Source: Cerina litoralis (GTDB taxonomy: Bacteria; Bacteroidota; Bacteroidia; Flavobacteriales; Flavobacteriaceae). From it: a stretch of DNA of 64,000 bases. Shown here in pieces: positions 37,071 through 46,219 of the stretch. The notes under the pieces are model-generated. The model was not told the origin of the DNA and made no database searches. It was given only the letters and a program-made list of their open reading frames with translations. Position 1 is the stretch's first letter. Each line of letters starts with the position of its first letter. Both the position numbers and the translations under genes were made by a program. The stretch is from assembly GCA_022008415.1 (NCBI GenBank), contig JAIRBC010000014.1, positions 62,001 to 126,000 on the forward strand, read 5' to 3'.

Positions 37071-38603
37071 TTATTTAACCAATTCAATATCGCCAAGCTG
37101 CCATGTTTTGTCAAAAAAGGCTTGTTGTGTACCATAGGTTCTGAATACAGGGAACCAACCTTCGCCTATATTGGTTTGAACCCAGTTACTCTCTTTTCCT
37201 TCAGGAGCGGTATGGCCTATGTACAGATCTACACTGCCATCCGCATTTATTTGCAAGTCTTTATCTCTAGAATCAAGGTTGATAGCACGTAATTTGTCAG
37301 GTGCATTTTCGTTATCAATAAAACAGCGCGTCACTTCGCTGTATATGGTAAACGCCCAGAAATTGGATGCAGGCATGTCTGCAGGAATATTGATTTTATA
37401 GGTGTTTGAACCCTTTAGAAAATTACCATCTTTATCTTTTTTGTTGGTTAAATAACTGGTGGTGCCCGGACCAGGCGTATTTGATTTCATCCCTGCCGTT
37501 ACCGTTACTGCTTCAAAATAGTATTGATTGCTTTCATCTAAATAGTAATCTGTCTCACTTGATTTGGTCAATGGGAAATTGGCCATCAATCTGTACCAAG
37601 TAGTGTTGTCGTAATACGGCTCATCGTGCCTTGGTGCTATTTGGTTTGCTCTAGACATCAATTCACCCAATTTGGCTCCTTCGGTTAAAGTATTTTTCAA
37701 TTCAGCTGATGGTTTCAACGGTTGTCCATCTTCAATACCAAAATACTTCATATAGGTATAGAAGATTTTGTCTTGTTGCGCCATCGGTTCATCTTGAATA
37801 AACTGGTGTACCAATTCAAAATAGGCATAGCCACTCGGCATTACACCCGAAAAGCGTTTGTTGGTATTGGCAATGAATTTTGCCGATTTCAACGTTTCTC
37901 CATACTTACCGATCATGAAACTTTCTTTCATCTTTTTAACCTCTGCTTCGTCAGTTGATAAGAAACGGGTGCCAATCATTATTTTATTGGTAGTAGCATT
38001 TATTGTAAAGTAGCCTTTCGTATCCAGTTTTGAAACATCATATCCATTTGGAATTATGAGGTATTTGCCGCCTTTCCCTTTATCTTGACCGGCCAAACCT
38101 AGGTCGCCCAGTGAAGTTTGGAAAAAATCCATAATGCCCCCCGCAGACGGGCCTGCAGGATATTCGATAACTACGGGCCCCGTATTGGCAAGGTTGGCCC
38201 AACTGATTACATAAGGCGTGGTTGCGTTTGCAGTTAGGATACCTACCTTTTCTTCAAAGGACCTAGATTCTACAAAATCTAAATCGTTTGCGCCGTATAC
38301 TTCAGAATAGGAATTGTACCACTTTTGAAAGGAAACCACTGGAAGCGCCCATTCGTAAACGGCAACAGCGCGTTGAAGGTGCAATTGCTTATTGAGTTTG
38401 TCAATGGATTCTTGGGTAATATACGTTTGGTCCATTTGAATGTCGCCAAAATCGGTTCTGATCAATTCATCACCTTTCAAGGTTGCTTCCGAAAGCGCAA
38501 CAGCCTTACTGTTCTCAGATGATTCTTTCGGCTGTGGCTGGTTACAGCTGGCTATTACCGAAGTGGTAACAGCCACCATCAGTATTCTAAAATTGATTTT
38601 CAT
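37071..38603 (-). CDS. DUF1254/DUF1214 lipoprotein
   Basis: 510 residues with a lipoprotein signal (VIASC, Cys20). Residues 75-200 match DUF1254 (AVAVYEWALPVVSFQKWYN, then TANATTPYVISWANL and GPVVIEYPAGPSAGGIMDFF); residues 390-505 match DUF1214 (NTYKINIPADMPASNFWAFTIY, DGSVDLYIGHTAPEGKESNW). Proteins of this kind are exported and of unclear function. Four copies of a 9-bp repeat lie just before the start codon and may tune translation. A gutted paralogue of a different subfamily lies upstream (38705-39090). Confidence 0.88.
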   Translation of the reverse strand: MKINFRILMVAVTTSVIASCNQPQPKESSENSKAVALSEATLKGDELIRTDFGDIQMDQTYITQESIDKLNKQLHLQRAVAVYEWALPVVSFQKWYNSYSEVYGANDLDFVESRSFEEKVGILTANATTPYVISWANLANTGPVVIEYPAGPSAGGIMDFFQTSLGDLGLAGQDKGKGGKYLIIPNGYDVSKLDTKGYFTINATTNKIMIGTRFLSTDEAEVKKMKESFMIGKYGETLKSAKFIANTNKRFSGVMPSGYAYFELVHQFIQDEPMAQQDKIFYTYMKYFGIEDGQPLKPSAELKNTLTEGAKLGELMSRANQIAPRHDEPYYDNTTWYRLMANFPLTKSSETDYYLDESNQYYFEAVTVTAGMKSNTPGPGTTSYLTNKKDKDGNFLKGSNTYKINIPADMPASNFWAFTIYSEVTRCFIDNENAPDKLRAINLDSRDKDLQINADGSVDLYIGHTAPEGKESNWVQTNIGEGWFPVFRTYGTQQAFFDKTWQLGDIELVK

Positions 38604-38610
38604 AATTAAA

Positions 38611-38646
38611 TTGGTTTAATTGGTTTAATTGGTTTAATTGGTTTAT
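38611..38646. repeat. Tandem 9-bp repeat TTGGTTTAA, about four copies
   Basis: Units at 38611, 38620, 38629 and 38638 (last one incomplete). On the coding strand this is TTAAACCAA repeated, ending 7 nt before the ATG of the DUF1254 gene at 38603, that is, inside the ribosome-binding region. Confidence 0.9.
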
Positions 38647-38704
38647 ATATTTGATAAATATAAGCTGATAATTTATGTTGTACAACATTCAAATCTGGTT
38701 GTTA

Positions 38705-39090
38705 CTAACTGCCTTCTAGCGCCACATCTTTTGGGCAATACAATTTCATAATGGTGACCAAGGGATCTTTAGGTGCTGACAACCAATTGGCCTCCTTCGC
38801 TTAACCTGGAGATTCGTTTTGAATATTCAGCGAGATGTCCCTGAACCTAAACCTAGCCCTGACTACGAAAAGGGCGTATAATAATTCATCGTTTGTACAG
38901 CAATATTTTTATAGGTAAAAACCCGGGCAATAATCCCAATATGATTCCACGGTGCATTAAATTCCTTGTTTGCACTATCCTGATAGAACTCGTACCGCAC
39001 GCGGTAGTAATCCAACATTGGGAAACCATAAATATAAGCCTCCTTGCATTGGCTTGCATAGAGTTTAAAGGCAACTCTTAGGTTACCTAG
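38705..39090 (-). pseudogene. Gutted DUF1254/DUF1214 gene remnant
   Basis: Translating the minus strand from about 39090 gives the start of a DUF1254 domain (KEAYIYGFPMLDYYRVRYEF, then APWNHIGIIARVFTYKN and AVQTMNYYTPFS) that ends at a stop at 38863-38865. Shortly after, in another frame, comes the end of a DUF1214 domain (DISLNIQNESPG, a stop, then AKEANWLSAPKDP, MKLYCPKDVALEGS) terminating at 38705-38707. The middle, some 300 or more residues, is deleted, and a frameshift and an internal stop are present. No start codon or signal peptide remains. It is not a recent copy of the intact neighbour, which has a different N-terminal sequence. Confidence 0.8.
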
Positions 39091-39320
39091 TTTTTTTCTC
39101 CTTTTTTTGACCGTAGGAAAGCGCGATTAAGATGAGCCGTAGAAAAGGAAAAACTCTTTTCATAAATGGCAATTTGTTAGATAGATATGAATTATGGATT
39201 TCGCCATGTCCTTATTATCAAATGACATAGCGGAAAATAAGCCTCGGGGTAGAATGGACTTGTTTTATGCTAAGGTATAAAAAAAACACCTGACATGTGA
39301 TTAAACGGGAGAGATTTAAA

Positions 39321-40679
39321 CTACACCTCCCTATCTACGTCCCAAGCCTCTAGATAGTCGGCGACGGCTTTGGCGAATAGTCCGCCGAGGGCTCCGTTTA
39401 CCACCCGGTGATCATAGCTATGAGAGAGGAACATTTTACTGCGGATACCGATAAAATCGCCGTCCCCGGTCTCTATGACCGCCGGAATTTTTCGAATGGC
39501 CCCCAAGGCCAAAATACCTACTTGGGGCTGATTGATAATGGGCGTACCAAAAATACTGCCAAAAGAACCCACATTGGTCACCGTATAGGTGCCGTCTTTG
39601 ACTTCCTCGGGCTTTAGGGCATTGTTCCTCGCCCTTATGGCCAGGTCGTTTACCGCCTTGGTCATGCCTACAAGGTTCAGTTGGTCCGCATTCTTAATAA
39701 CGGGCACGATCAAGTTCCCGTCGGGCAATGCCGTAGCCATCCCTATATTGATATTCTTCTTTTTGATGACCTTATCCCCATCCAACGAAATATTGACCAT
39801 GGGAAACTTTTTTAATGCTTTGGCCACGGCCTCCATAAAAATCGGGGTAAAGGTGAGTTTTTCCCCTTCCCTTTTTTCAAAGTTGGTTTTTATCTTGTTT
39901 CGCCAATTCACCACATTGGTAACATCTACCTCTACAAAACTCTGTACATGGGCCGAAGTAGCAAGACTGTCCGTCATATGTTGGGCAATGAGTTTGCCCA
40001 TCCGGGTCAGTGGTATAACTTCATCAGCGGCACCAACCGGGGTATTTACTTCTGATGCGTCTTTGGGTTGGGGTTTTATTGGTTCTTCGGGGGTGGCCTC
40101 CTTGGTCATTTCAACTTTAGGGTGTTCGGCGACGAGTGGCTTACCTCCCGATTTTCGTTGTTCCAGATAAGTGAGGATATCGTTCTTGGTGACCCTCCCG
40201 TCCTGGCCGGTCCCGGATATGGCATCCAATTCGGCAACCGAAATCCCCTCTTCATTGGCGATATTCCGCACCAAAGGGGAATAAAACTTGTTACTACTAC
40301 CATAATCTTGATTAGGGGTGGCCGTAGTTTCTTTCGCCATGACCATATCGGTCTCCAAAGTAGACACTGTTTCCTGTATTTCCTGGGGCGGTTCGGGCTC
40401 GCTTGCATTGTCCGCTTCCACAGGTTGGGATACCTCTCCATTTACTTCAATTACGGCCACCGTTTGTCCAACCTTGACTACATCATCTACCTGAAAGCAC
40501 TTTTCCACCAACACCCCTTCCACCTCACTGGGAACTTCGGAGTCTACTTTATCCGTAGCTATTTCAAAAACAGCTTCGTCCATTTCAATGGCCTCCCCTA
40601 CTTCCTTTAACCAGGAGGTCAAGGTACCTTCGGCAACACTCTCTCCCATTTGCGGTAATTTCAGTTCAAACTTTGACAT
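39321..40679 (-). CDS. 2-oxo acid dehydrogenase E2 (dihydrolipoamide acyltransferase)
   Basis: Start set at ATG 40679 (MSKFELKLPQMGESV); 452 residues. Residues 3-78 form a lipoyl domain with the lipoylated lysine in EIATDKVDSEVP. The peripheral subunit-binding domain is at about 128-170 (SPLVRNIANEEGISVAELDAI). The catalytic domain runs from 215 to the end (GTYTVTNVGSFGS, HSYDHRVVNGALGG). The single lipoyl domain and sequence suggest a branched-chain 2-oxo acid type. In the HxxxDG motif the Asp is Asn. E1 and E3 genes are not adjacent. Alone on its transcript by spacing. Confidence 0.92.
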   Translation of the reverse strand: MSKFELKLPQMGESVAEGTLTSWLKEVGEAIEMDEAVFEIATDKVDSEVPSEVEGVLVEKCFQVDDVVKVGQTVAVIEVNGEVSQPVEADNASEPEPPQEIQETVSTLETDMVMAKETTATPNQDYGSSNKFYSPLVRNIANEEGISVAELDAISGTGQDGRVTKNDILTYLEQRKSGGKPLVAEHPKVEMTKEATPEEPIKPQPKDASEVNTPVGAADEVIPLTRMGKLIAQHMTDSLATSAHVQSFVEVDVTNVVNWRNKIKTNFEKREGEKLTFTPIFMEAVAKALKKFPMVNISLDGDKVIKKKNINIGMATALPDGNLIVPVIKNADQLNLVGMTKAVNDLAIRARNNALKPEEVKDGTYTVTNVGSFGSIFGTPIINQPQVGILALGAIRKIPAVIETGDGDFIGIRSKMFLSHSYDHRVVNGALGGLFAKAVADYLEAWDVDREV

Positions 40680-40894
40680 ACTGATCTTCAATCTGGATTA
40701 TAAGATTTTCGAATTGCGAAAATACTCAAAAAAAATATCCCTTTTTCGAGTGGCTCTAAGACGAATTTAATGAAAATTCGGTTATGGGGATAACTAACCC
40801 CGATCAATAAAACTGCTATACGCTGTTAATTGTAAGCCTTGCGTATTGTGTTTGGAGGTATATCCTATAACGATCGGCGAAAAGGCCAATAGTA

Positions 40895-41515
40895 TCAGGA
40901 AGCCCTTAACGAGTTTTCGAAAGGGATACGGTTCAGAATACTTCTCCCAAGGGTCACCTCGTCGGCATATTCCAATTCGTCACCAACAGCAATTCCCCGT
41001 GCTATGGTCGATATTCTGATCGGGAGCCCTTGCAATTGTTTGTAAATATAAAAATTGGTAGTGTCTCCTTCCATAGTGGAGCTCAAAGCAAAAATCATTT
41101 CCTTTATTTTTCCTTCCTTGCCCTTCACCACCAGATCGGCAATCGAAAGATTCTGTGGCCCCACCCCTTCCATAGGCGATATTTTGCCACCCAACACGTG
41201 ATACATGCCTCGGAATTGCCCTGTATTTTCAATGGCCATTACGTCGCGTACATCCTCTACCACACAGACCAGGCTTTCGTCCCTTTTGGGATTCGCGCAA
41301 ATCTCGCAAAGGGCAACATCCGAAATATTATGGCAATTGGAACAAAATCGAATATCATTCCTCAGTTTCAACAGGGAATTGGAGAGATGTTGTGTCTGAT
41401 CCACGGGCCGTTTTAACAAATGAAGCACCAAACGCAGGGCCGTCCGCTTACCGATACCCGGCAATTGGGACATTTCATAAACCGCATTTTCCAAGAGTTT
41501 TGAAGAAAATTCCAT
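40895..41515 (-). CDS. recR: Recombination mediator RecR
   Basis: Start set at ATG 41515, which lies 17 nt behind a perfect -7 box (41533-41540); the frame upstream is not translated. 206 residues, normal for RecR. Helix-hairpin-helix [17 protein letters not shown], a four-cysteine zinc finger ([16 protein letters not shown]), then the Toprim domain ([33 protein letters not shown]). Works with RecF and RecO to load RecA on gapped DNA. Confidence 0.96.
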   Translation of the reverse strand: MEFSSKLLENAVYEMSQLPGIGKRTALRLVLHLLKRPVDQTQHLSNSLLKLRNDIRFCSNCHNISDVALCEICANPKRDESLVCVVEDVRDVMAIENTGQFRGMYHVLGGKISPMEGVGPQNLSIADLVVKGKEGKIKEMIFALSSTMEGDTTNFYIYKQLQGLPIRISTIARGIAVGDELEYADEVTLGRSILNRIPFENSLRAS

Positions 41516-41532
41516 ACTTAGATTCTGTCTTA

Positions 41533-41540
41533 CAAAAGTA
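41533..41540 (-). promoter_or_regulatory. -7 box of recR
   Basis: TACTTTTG on the minus strand matches TAnnTTTG exactly and lies 17 nt before the recR start codon, supporting that start over longer forms. Confidence 0.6.
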
Positions 41541-41637
41541 CAATTTTTATCCAATTTGCTACGATCCAATTTGAGGGGCCAACAATTTGTATTCCCCCTT
41601 CCCAGTGTGCAAAAGCTAGCCTCCAAACATATACCTA

Positions 41638-41680
41638 AAAAAAATAGCGAAACAAAAACGTCTCCGTTCCTGTTTCGCCA
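41638..41680 (-). terminator. Rho-independent terminator of rny
   Basis: Minus strand: GCGAAACA, a 16-nt loop, TGTTTCGC, then TATTTTTTTT. Lies 23 nt behind the rny stop codon. Confidence 0.85.
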
Positions 41681-41702
41681 TCCAATAAATTTTAGTGTTT
41701 CC

Positions 41703-43271
41703 TTATTTCGCTACGTTCACAGATCTGGTCTCCCTGATCACGGTAACCTTGACCTGTCCGGGATAGGTCATATCGGTCTGTATCTTTTGAGAGATTTCAA
41801 AGGAAAGTTCTGCTGCTTTGTCGTCGCTTACCTTTTCGCTCTCAACGATAACCCGCAGTTCCCTACCGGCCTGTATGGCATAAGCTTTCTGGACACCCCC
41901 AAACCCAAAGGCAATATCCTCCAGATCCCTTAAACGCTGGATATACGAATCCAACACTTGCCTCCTGGCACCTGGTCTGGCACCGCTGATCGCATCGCAG
42001 ACCTGTACAATGGGGGCAATCAATGACTTCATCTCTATTTCGTCGTGGTGGGCGCCAATGGCGTTGCACACATCTGGCTTTTCGCCAAATTTTTCTGCCC
42101 ACTGCATTCCCAAAATGGCATGTGGGGTCTCTATTTCGACCTCGGTATTGGGTACTTTGCCAATATCGTGGAGTAAACCTGCCCTCTTGGCCAACTTGGG
42201 GTTTATACTCAATTCTGCCGCCATTACCCCGCACAGTTTGGCCACCTCGCGGGAGTGCTGTAATAGATTCTGCCCGTACGAAGAACGGTATTTCATCCTT
42301 CCAACGGCCTTTATAAGCTCGGGATGTAGGGCATGTATACCCAAGTCGATAACGGTGCGTTTCCCGATTTCCACGATTTCCTCGTCGATCTGTTTTTCCG
42401 TCTTTTTTACAATCTCCTCGATCCGAGCTGGGTGTATACGGCCATCTGTCACCAATTTGTGAAGGGAAAGACGTGCCACTTCGCGCCTAACGGAATCAAA
42501 ACAAGAAAGGATGATAGCCTCAGGGGTATCGTCCACTATAATCTCAACCCCGGTAGCAGCCTCCAACGCCCGGATATTCCTGCCTTCCCTGCCGATGATA
42601 CGTCCTTTTACATCGTCCGACTCCAGGTTGAACACCGAAACGCAGTTTTCTACGGCTTCCTCCGTCCCAATTCTTTGAATGGTATTGATAATGATTTTTT
42701 TCGCCTCTTGTTGTGCGGTGAGCTTTGCCTCCTCCAGGGTGGTCTGCATATAGGACATGGCATCCGCCTTTGCGACTTCCTTTAGGGATTCTACTAATTG
42801 ACCTTTGGCATCTTCGGCAGACAGTCCAGAAATGACCTCTAGCTGCTGCACTTGACTTTTGTGAAGCTTTTCCAATTCGGTCTGTCTTTTTTCCAGAAAA
42901 TCGTTCCTATGGCTTGCCTCCTGCAACTTTGTTTCCAGTTGGTCGCCCAATTTCTTTGTTCTGGCGAGCTCATTGCTGATCTGGGATTCCTTGTCGCGGG
43001 TCCGTTTTTCCGCTTCGGAAATCTTCTTGTCCCTTCCGTTTATCACCTTTTCATGTTCTGCCTTAAGTTCGAGGAATTTTTCCTTGGCCTGAAATATTTT
43101 ATCCTTTTTTATGCCCTCGGCCTCGGTTCTGGCGTCCTTAACAATGGAGGTGGCTTCAGCTTTGGCGGAAGCTATGGTCTTGGAGGCTTTCCCCTTTTCC
43201 ATGAATTTGGCGACCGCGAACCCAATCGCAATACCGATGATACCTACTATTATAATCGTACTTATATCCAT
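41703..43271 (-). CDS. rny: Ribonuclease Y
   Basis: 522 residues, the usual length. N-terminal membrane helix ([18 protein letters not shown]), a long coiled coil to about residue 200, a KH domain ([19 protein letters not shown]) and an HD domain ([11 protein letters not shown], with metal residues in AGLLHDIGK). It is a membrane-tethered endonuclease starting mRNA decay. A 6S RNA gene and the zap genes lie directly upstream on the same strand. A strong terminator follows. Confidence 0.97.
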   Translation of the reverse strand: MDISTIIIVGIIGIAIGFAVAKFMEKGKASKTIASAKAEATSIVKDARTEAEGIKKDKIFQAKEKFLELKAEHEKVINGRDKKISEAEKRTRDKESQISNELARTKKLGDQLETKLQEASHRNDFLEKRQTELEKLHKSQVQQLEVISGLSAEDAKGQLVESLKEVAKADAMSYMQTTLEEAKLTAQQEAKKIIINTIQRIGTEEAVENCVSVFNLESDDVKGRIIGREGRNIRALEAATGVEIIVDDTPEAIILSCFDSVRREVARLSLHKLVTDGRIHPARIEEIVKKTEKQIDEEIVEIGKRTVIDLGIHALHPELIKAVGRMKYRSSYGQNLLQHSREVAKLCGVMAAELSINPKLAKRAGLLHDIGKVPNTEVEIETPHAILGMQWAEKFGEKPDVCNAIGAHHDEIEMKSLIAPIVQVCDAISGARPGARRQVLDSYIQRLRDLEDIAFGFGGVQKAYAIQAGRELRVIVESEKVSDDKAAELSFEISQKIQTDMTYPGQVKVTVIRETRSVNVAK

Positions 43272-43349
43272 TATCCATAGTTATTAAAAATTAGCAAATG
43301 AAATCAATTTAACTTTTTAATTGGCTAAAAAGCTTGAATGAGTTCAACA

Positions 43350-43518
43350 AAAAAAGCCCACATTGGGGAAGTTTTGTACAAACTCCAATAAACAGGTTTA
43401 GGGCTACAGGACTGCTCAAGGATCCTTATACCAGTAAGGCCTGCTTTTACAATCCAAACTCACCCTTTTCAAATAAATTAGTGTTGAGCTTGTCAAAAAT
43501 TAATAACCAATGTGGGCA
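43350..43518 (-). ncRNA. ssrS: 6S RNA, flavobacterial type
   Basis: Between zapA and rny, the position of 6S RNA in Bacteroidota and next to zapA as in E. coli. Ends GCCCACATTGG (43507-43517 on the minus strand) and CCAATGTGGGC (43356-43366) pair perfectly over 11 bp, enclosing 140 nt with a central region that can form an open bulge, and the RNA is followed by TTTTTTTG, so it ends like an intrinsic terminator. The transcript of about 162 nt would be on the minus strand. 6S RNA binds the housekeeping RNA polymerase and holds it in stationary phase. Identification rests on position and structure, not a covariance-model search. Confidence 0.75.
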
Positions 43519-43542
43519 GTAATTTAATATATTTAAAAGAAC

Positions 43543-43839
43543 TTATTTTATGCTTAGCTTGGAATTCACCATTTGATCTAGTGCCTTCAACCGCTCAAAG
43601 ACTTCTTTGGTATCTTCGGATTGGTCTATTCCTTTTTGCTCGATTTTGGAAGCAAACTGTAGTGCGCACATGGCCAATACATCTTGTTTGTCCCTCACGG
43701 CATAGCTTTGTTCAAACTTTTTCGCCAGCAACTCAATATTTTTTGCAGCCTTTCGCAATCCCTCTTCCTGACTTGGGTCAATGGTCAAAGGATATACCCG
43801 ATCCGCAATGGAAAGCTTAATCTTGAGCTTCTCTGCCAT
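43543..43839 (-). CDS. zapA: Cell division protein ZapA
   Basis: 98 residues, normal for ZapA. The beginning KIKLSIADRVYPLTIDPSQEEGLRKAAKNIE is the globular head that binds FtsZ; the rest (RDKQDVLAMCALQFASKIEQ) is the helix forming the dimer coiled coil. Stabilises the FtsZ ring. It follows a coiled-coil gene by 15 nt and precedes the 6S RNA. Confidence 0.9.
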   Translation of the reverse strand: MAEKLKIKLSIADRVYPLTIDPSQEEGLRKAAKNIELLAKKFEQSYAVRDKQDVLAMCALQFASKIEQKGIDQSEDTKEVFERLKALDQMVNSKLSIK

Positions 43840-43854
43840 AATATCGTCTCCTCC

Positions 43855-44145
43855 TTATTCGGCCAACTGGGCCATACAATGGTCCAATTCCCTGATCAAT
43901 GCGTTTATTTTGAGCTTAGCCTCTGTTTTGTTTGTATTACTGCCCAGCATTGAATTGGCCAGTTTGAGCGAATTGTATTTTTCCTCCCATTCCATTAAGT
44001 ATTGCCTGGTCTTCTCATGGTCTTTTTCCAAAGTGGCCATTTCCTCCTCCAACTTGTTATTGGTTTGGTGCAACAATTCTAATTTGTGCAATAACCTGCT
44101 AATCTTGTTCTCTAAGGAATCAACGATTTCCACTAATCCGCCCAT
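43855..44145 (-). CDS. Small coiled-coil protein, zapA operon partner
   Basis: 96 residues, almost entirely helical with heptad repeats (VDSLENKISRLLHKLELL, then EEEMATLEKDHEKT); no signal. It lies 15 nt before zapA behind a perfect promoter (44170-44177), as in many flavobacteria. The shape and position suggest a ZapB-like division factor, but the family cannot be named from sequence alone. Confidence 0.75.
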   Translation of the reverse strand: MGGLVEIVDSLENKISRLLHKLELLHQTNNKLEEEMATLEKDHEKTRQYLMEWEEKYNSLKLANSMLGSNTNKTEAKLKINALIRELDHCMAQLAE

Positions 44146-44169
44146 AAGCGTAATTCAATGCATTTTACA

Positions 44170-44177
44170 CAAAGTTA
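44170..44177 (-). promoter_or_regulatory. -7 box of the zap operon
   Basis: TAACTTTG on the minus strand, exact TAnnTTTG match, with a TTG -33 element about 20 nt further upstream. The start codon at 44145 is 24 nt downstream. Confidence 0.65.
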
Positions 44178-44286
44178 ACATACCTCGCACGACTTCGCAA
44201 TACTTTTTGCAATTATTCTTTGGATGATCCAAACAATGTGTTCAAAAGCCCACGGTTTCTCCGACTTTGCATTTATTTAGGGTCTA

Positions 44287-44379
44287 GAAACTGTTTTGTA
44301 ATATGTCAGCTGCCTTTTTATGTCGATAAATGCGTCCTATTTGTTTAAAAATTTCAATCGCGTATTTTAAAACAGTTTC
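44287..44379. mobile_element. Possible 93-bp MITE
   Basis: Ends GAAACTGTTTT (44287-44297) and AAAACAGTTTC (44369-44379) are perfect 11-bp inverted repeats, extended imperfectly to about 19 bp. Both sides show CTA as a possible 3-bp target duplication. No gene inside. Ends of this kind are seen in some IS elements of Bacteroidota, but I cannot name the family. Confidence 0.45.
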
Positions 44380-44437
44380 CTATGATTTTCATAAATCAAA
44401 CTCTATTAATTACTTTCGCACTACGATTTGATTTATT

Positions 44438-46129
44438 ATGGGAAAGGCGTTTTTTGGTTTATTTTTATTTTTTACGATTTCACTACAAAGTCAAGAGAAC
44501 TATCCAAAAGATGTATTTAGCCCCCCGTTGGACATTCCCTTGGTCCTTGCGGGTAATTTTGGCGAACTCCGTTCCAATCATTTTCATGCCGGAATCGACA
44601 TAAAGACCCAGCAACGTCAGGGTCTGCCGGTACACAGTATTGCAGACGGGACGGTAGTGCGGATCAAGGTGGCGCACTGGGGTTATGGCAAGGTGTTATA
44701 CGTTGCCCATCCCAACGGATTTACCTCGGTCTATGGCCATCTTTCCAAATTCTCGCCTACGATTGAAAAATATGTCAAAAATTTGCAATACAAAAAAAAA
44801 TCCTACGAAGTGGAAGCATTTCCTGTTTATGGGGAACTCAAAGTGCAAAAAGGGGAACTCATTGCCTATAGTGGTGACACAGGTAGTTCTGGGGGTCCGC
44901 ACGTTCATTTTGAGATACGCAGCACCATAACGGAAAAACCGATCAACCCCTTGCTGTTCGGATTCGATGTCCGGGATGCCACCGACCCCACGGTGTTGGA
45001 GCTTTTCGGATACCCCTTGTCCGATGATGCTGAAATCAACCAAAGTAATGATCGAACACAAATCCTTTTTAGAAAGCAAGCCGATGGCAGCTATCTGGCA
45101 GACCCGGTCCACGCCATTGGCACCATTGGATTTGGCATAAACGCATACGATAGGCAAGACTTGGCCGCCAATAAAAATGGGGTATATTCCGTTCAACAAC
45201 TTGTCAATGGGAAGCTATATACCGATTATGAATTTGAAACGTTTTCCTTTAGTGAAGGACGATACATAAATACTTTGATCGATTATGCCTACTACGTACA
45301 GCATCAGGACAGGATTCAGAAATGCTTTCGCGTTCCGGGCAACCGACTGAGCATTTACCGTGCGTTGGTAAACGATGGCAAAATCGTGGTGAACGAAGGG
45401 CTTACTTATAATGTAGAGATACAACTTAGGGATTTGGAGGACAACCTTACCAAATTGGTAATACCTGTGGAAGGAAAAAGGGAAGAATTGAAGGTTTACA
45501 AGGATATTGAAAAGACAGACCAATATGTAATCGCAAAAAAACCCAACAATTTTGATCTTGGCATAGCGAAGGTCTATTTTCCGGCCAATACTTTCTATGA
45601 CGATTTTTATATCGACCTAAGAAAAGGAAACGATACCGTAACGATACACAACAACACGGTTCCCTGTCATCGGAACTTTACGGTCACTTTTGATGCCTCT
45701 AAGTATTCCAAAGAGGAGCAGCAACAGCTTTTTATTGCCCGGTTAGACAAGTATCGAAAACCTGACTATATTACCACTTACAAAAGGGGATCCAATTTTA
45801 CCGCTCGCACGAGGGCCTTGGGCACCTTTACCCTAGCCAAGGATTCCATAGCGCCAAAAATAAGTGCCAAAAATTTTAAAGAAAAGCAATGGCTGAACAA
45901 TTACCATTATCTCAGCCTTCGGATAACGGATGACCTCAGTGGGATAAACACCTACAACGCCACCCTGAACGGGGAATGGATTCTCATGGAATACGAACCC
46001 AAGACCAATACCTTGACCTATAATTTTGACGATAAGATATTGGACAAGAAGGAATGTAAGCTAAAAGTGGTCGTTACGGACAACGTGGGAAATACGAGCA
46101 CCTTTACCCGCACATTTTTTAGAAAGTAG
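44438..46129 (+). CDS. M23 family metallopeptidase, secreted
   Basis: 563 residues with a signal peptide (about 1-19, ending SLQSQ). The LytM domain is at about 40-175: SNHFHAGIDIKTQQRQG with zinc ligands, then GYGKVLYVAHPNGFTSVYGHL and SGGPHVHFEIR. The remaining 380 residues form beta-rich, Ig-like repeats of unknown partner. It cuts peptidoglycan crosslinks or regulates an amidase. A near-consensus -7 box TACTTTCG lies 21 nt before the start. The gene stands behind a possible MITE. Confidence 0.92.
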   Translation: MGKAFFGLFLFFTISLQSQENYPKDVFSPPLDIPLVLAGNFGELRSNHFHAGIDIKTQQRQGLPVHSIADGTVVRIKVAHWGYGKVLYVAHPNGFTSVYGHLSKFSPTIEKYVKNLQYKKKSYEVEAFPVYGELKVQKGELIAYSGDTGSSGGPHVHFEIRSTITEKPINPLLFGFDVRDATDPTVLELFGYPLSDDAEINQSNDRTQILFRKQADGSYLADPVHAIGTIGFGINAYDRQDLAANKNGVYSVQQLVNGKLYTDYEFETFSFSEGRYINTLIDYAYYVQHQDRIQKCFRVPGNRLSIYRALVNDGKIVVNEGLTYNVEIQLRDLEDNLTKLVIPVEGKREELKVYKDIEKTDQYVIAKKPNNFDLGIAKVYFPANTFYDDFYIDLRKGNDTVTIHNNTVPCHRNFTVTFDASKYSKEEQQQLFIARLDKYRKPDYITTYKRGSNFTARTRALGTFTLAKDSIAPKISAKNFKEKQWLNNYHYLSLRITDDLSGINTYNATLNGEWILMEYEPKTNTLTYNFDDKILDKKECKLKVVVTDNVGNTSTFTRTFFRK

Positions 46130-46219
46130 CATCAGCTTGGCCTTTTAATGCAAATATGTCTATTTTAGAGAATCGGAAAATGAGCATTGTTGACCAATAA
46201 CCCAATTGAACCCATATTT

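Noticed and set aside
39130-39230. Short plus-strand frame of about 33 codons starting MSRRKGKTLF
   Set aside because: No conservation clue and no promoter; too short to support.
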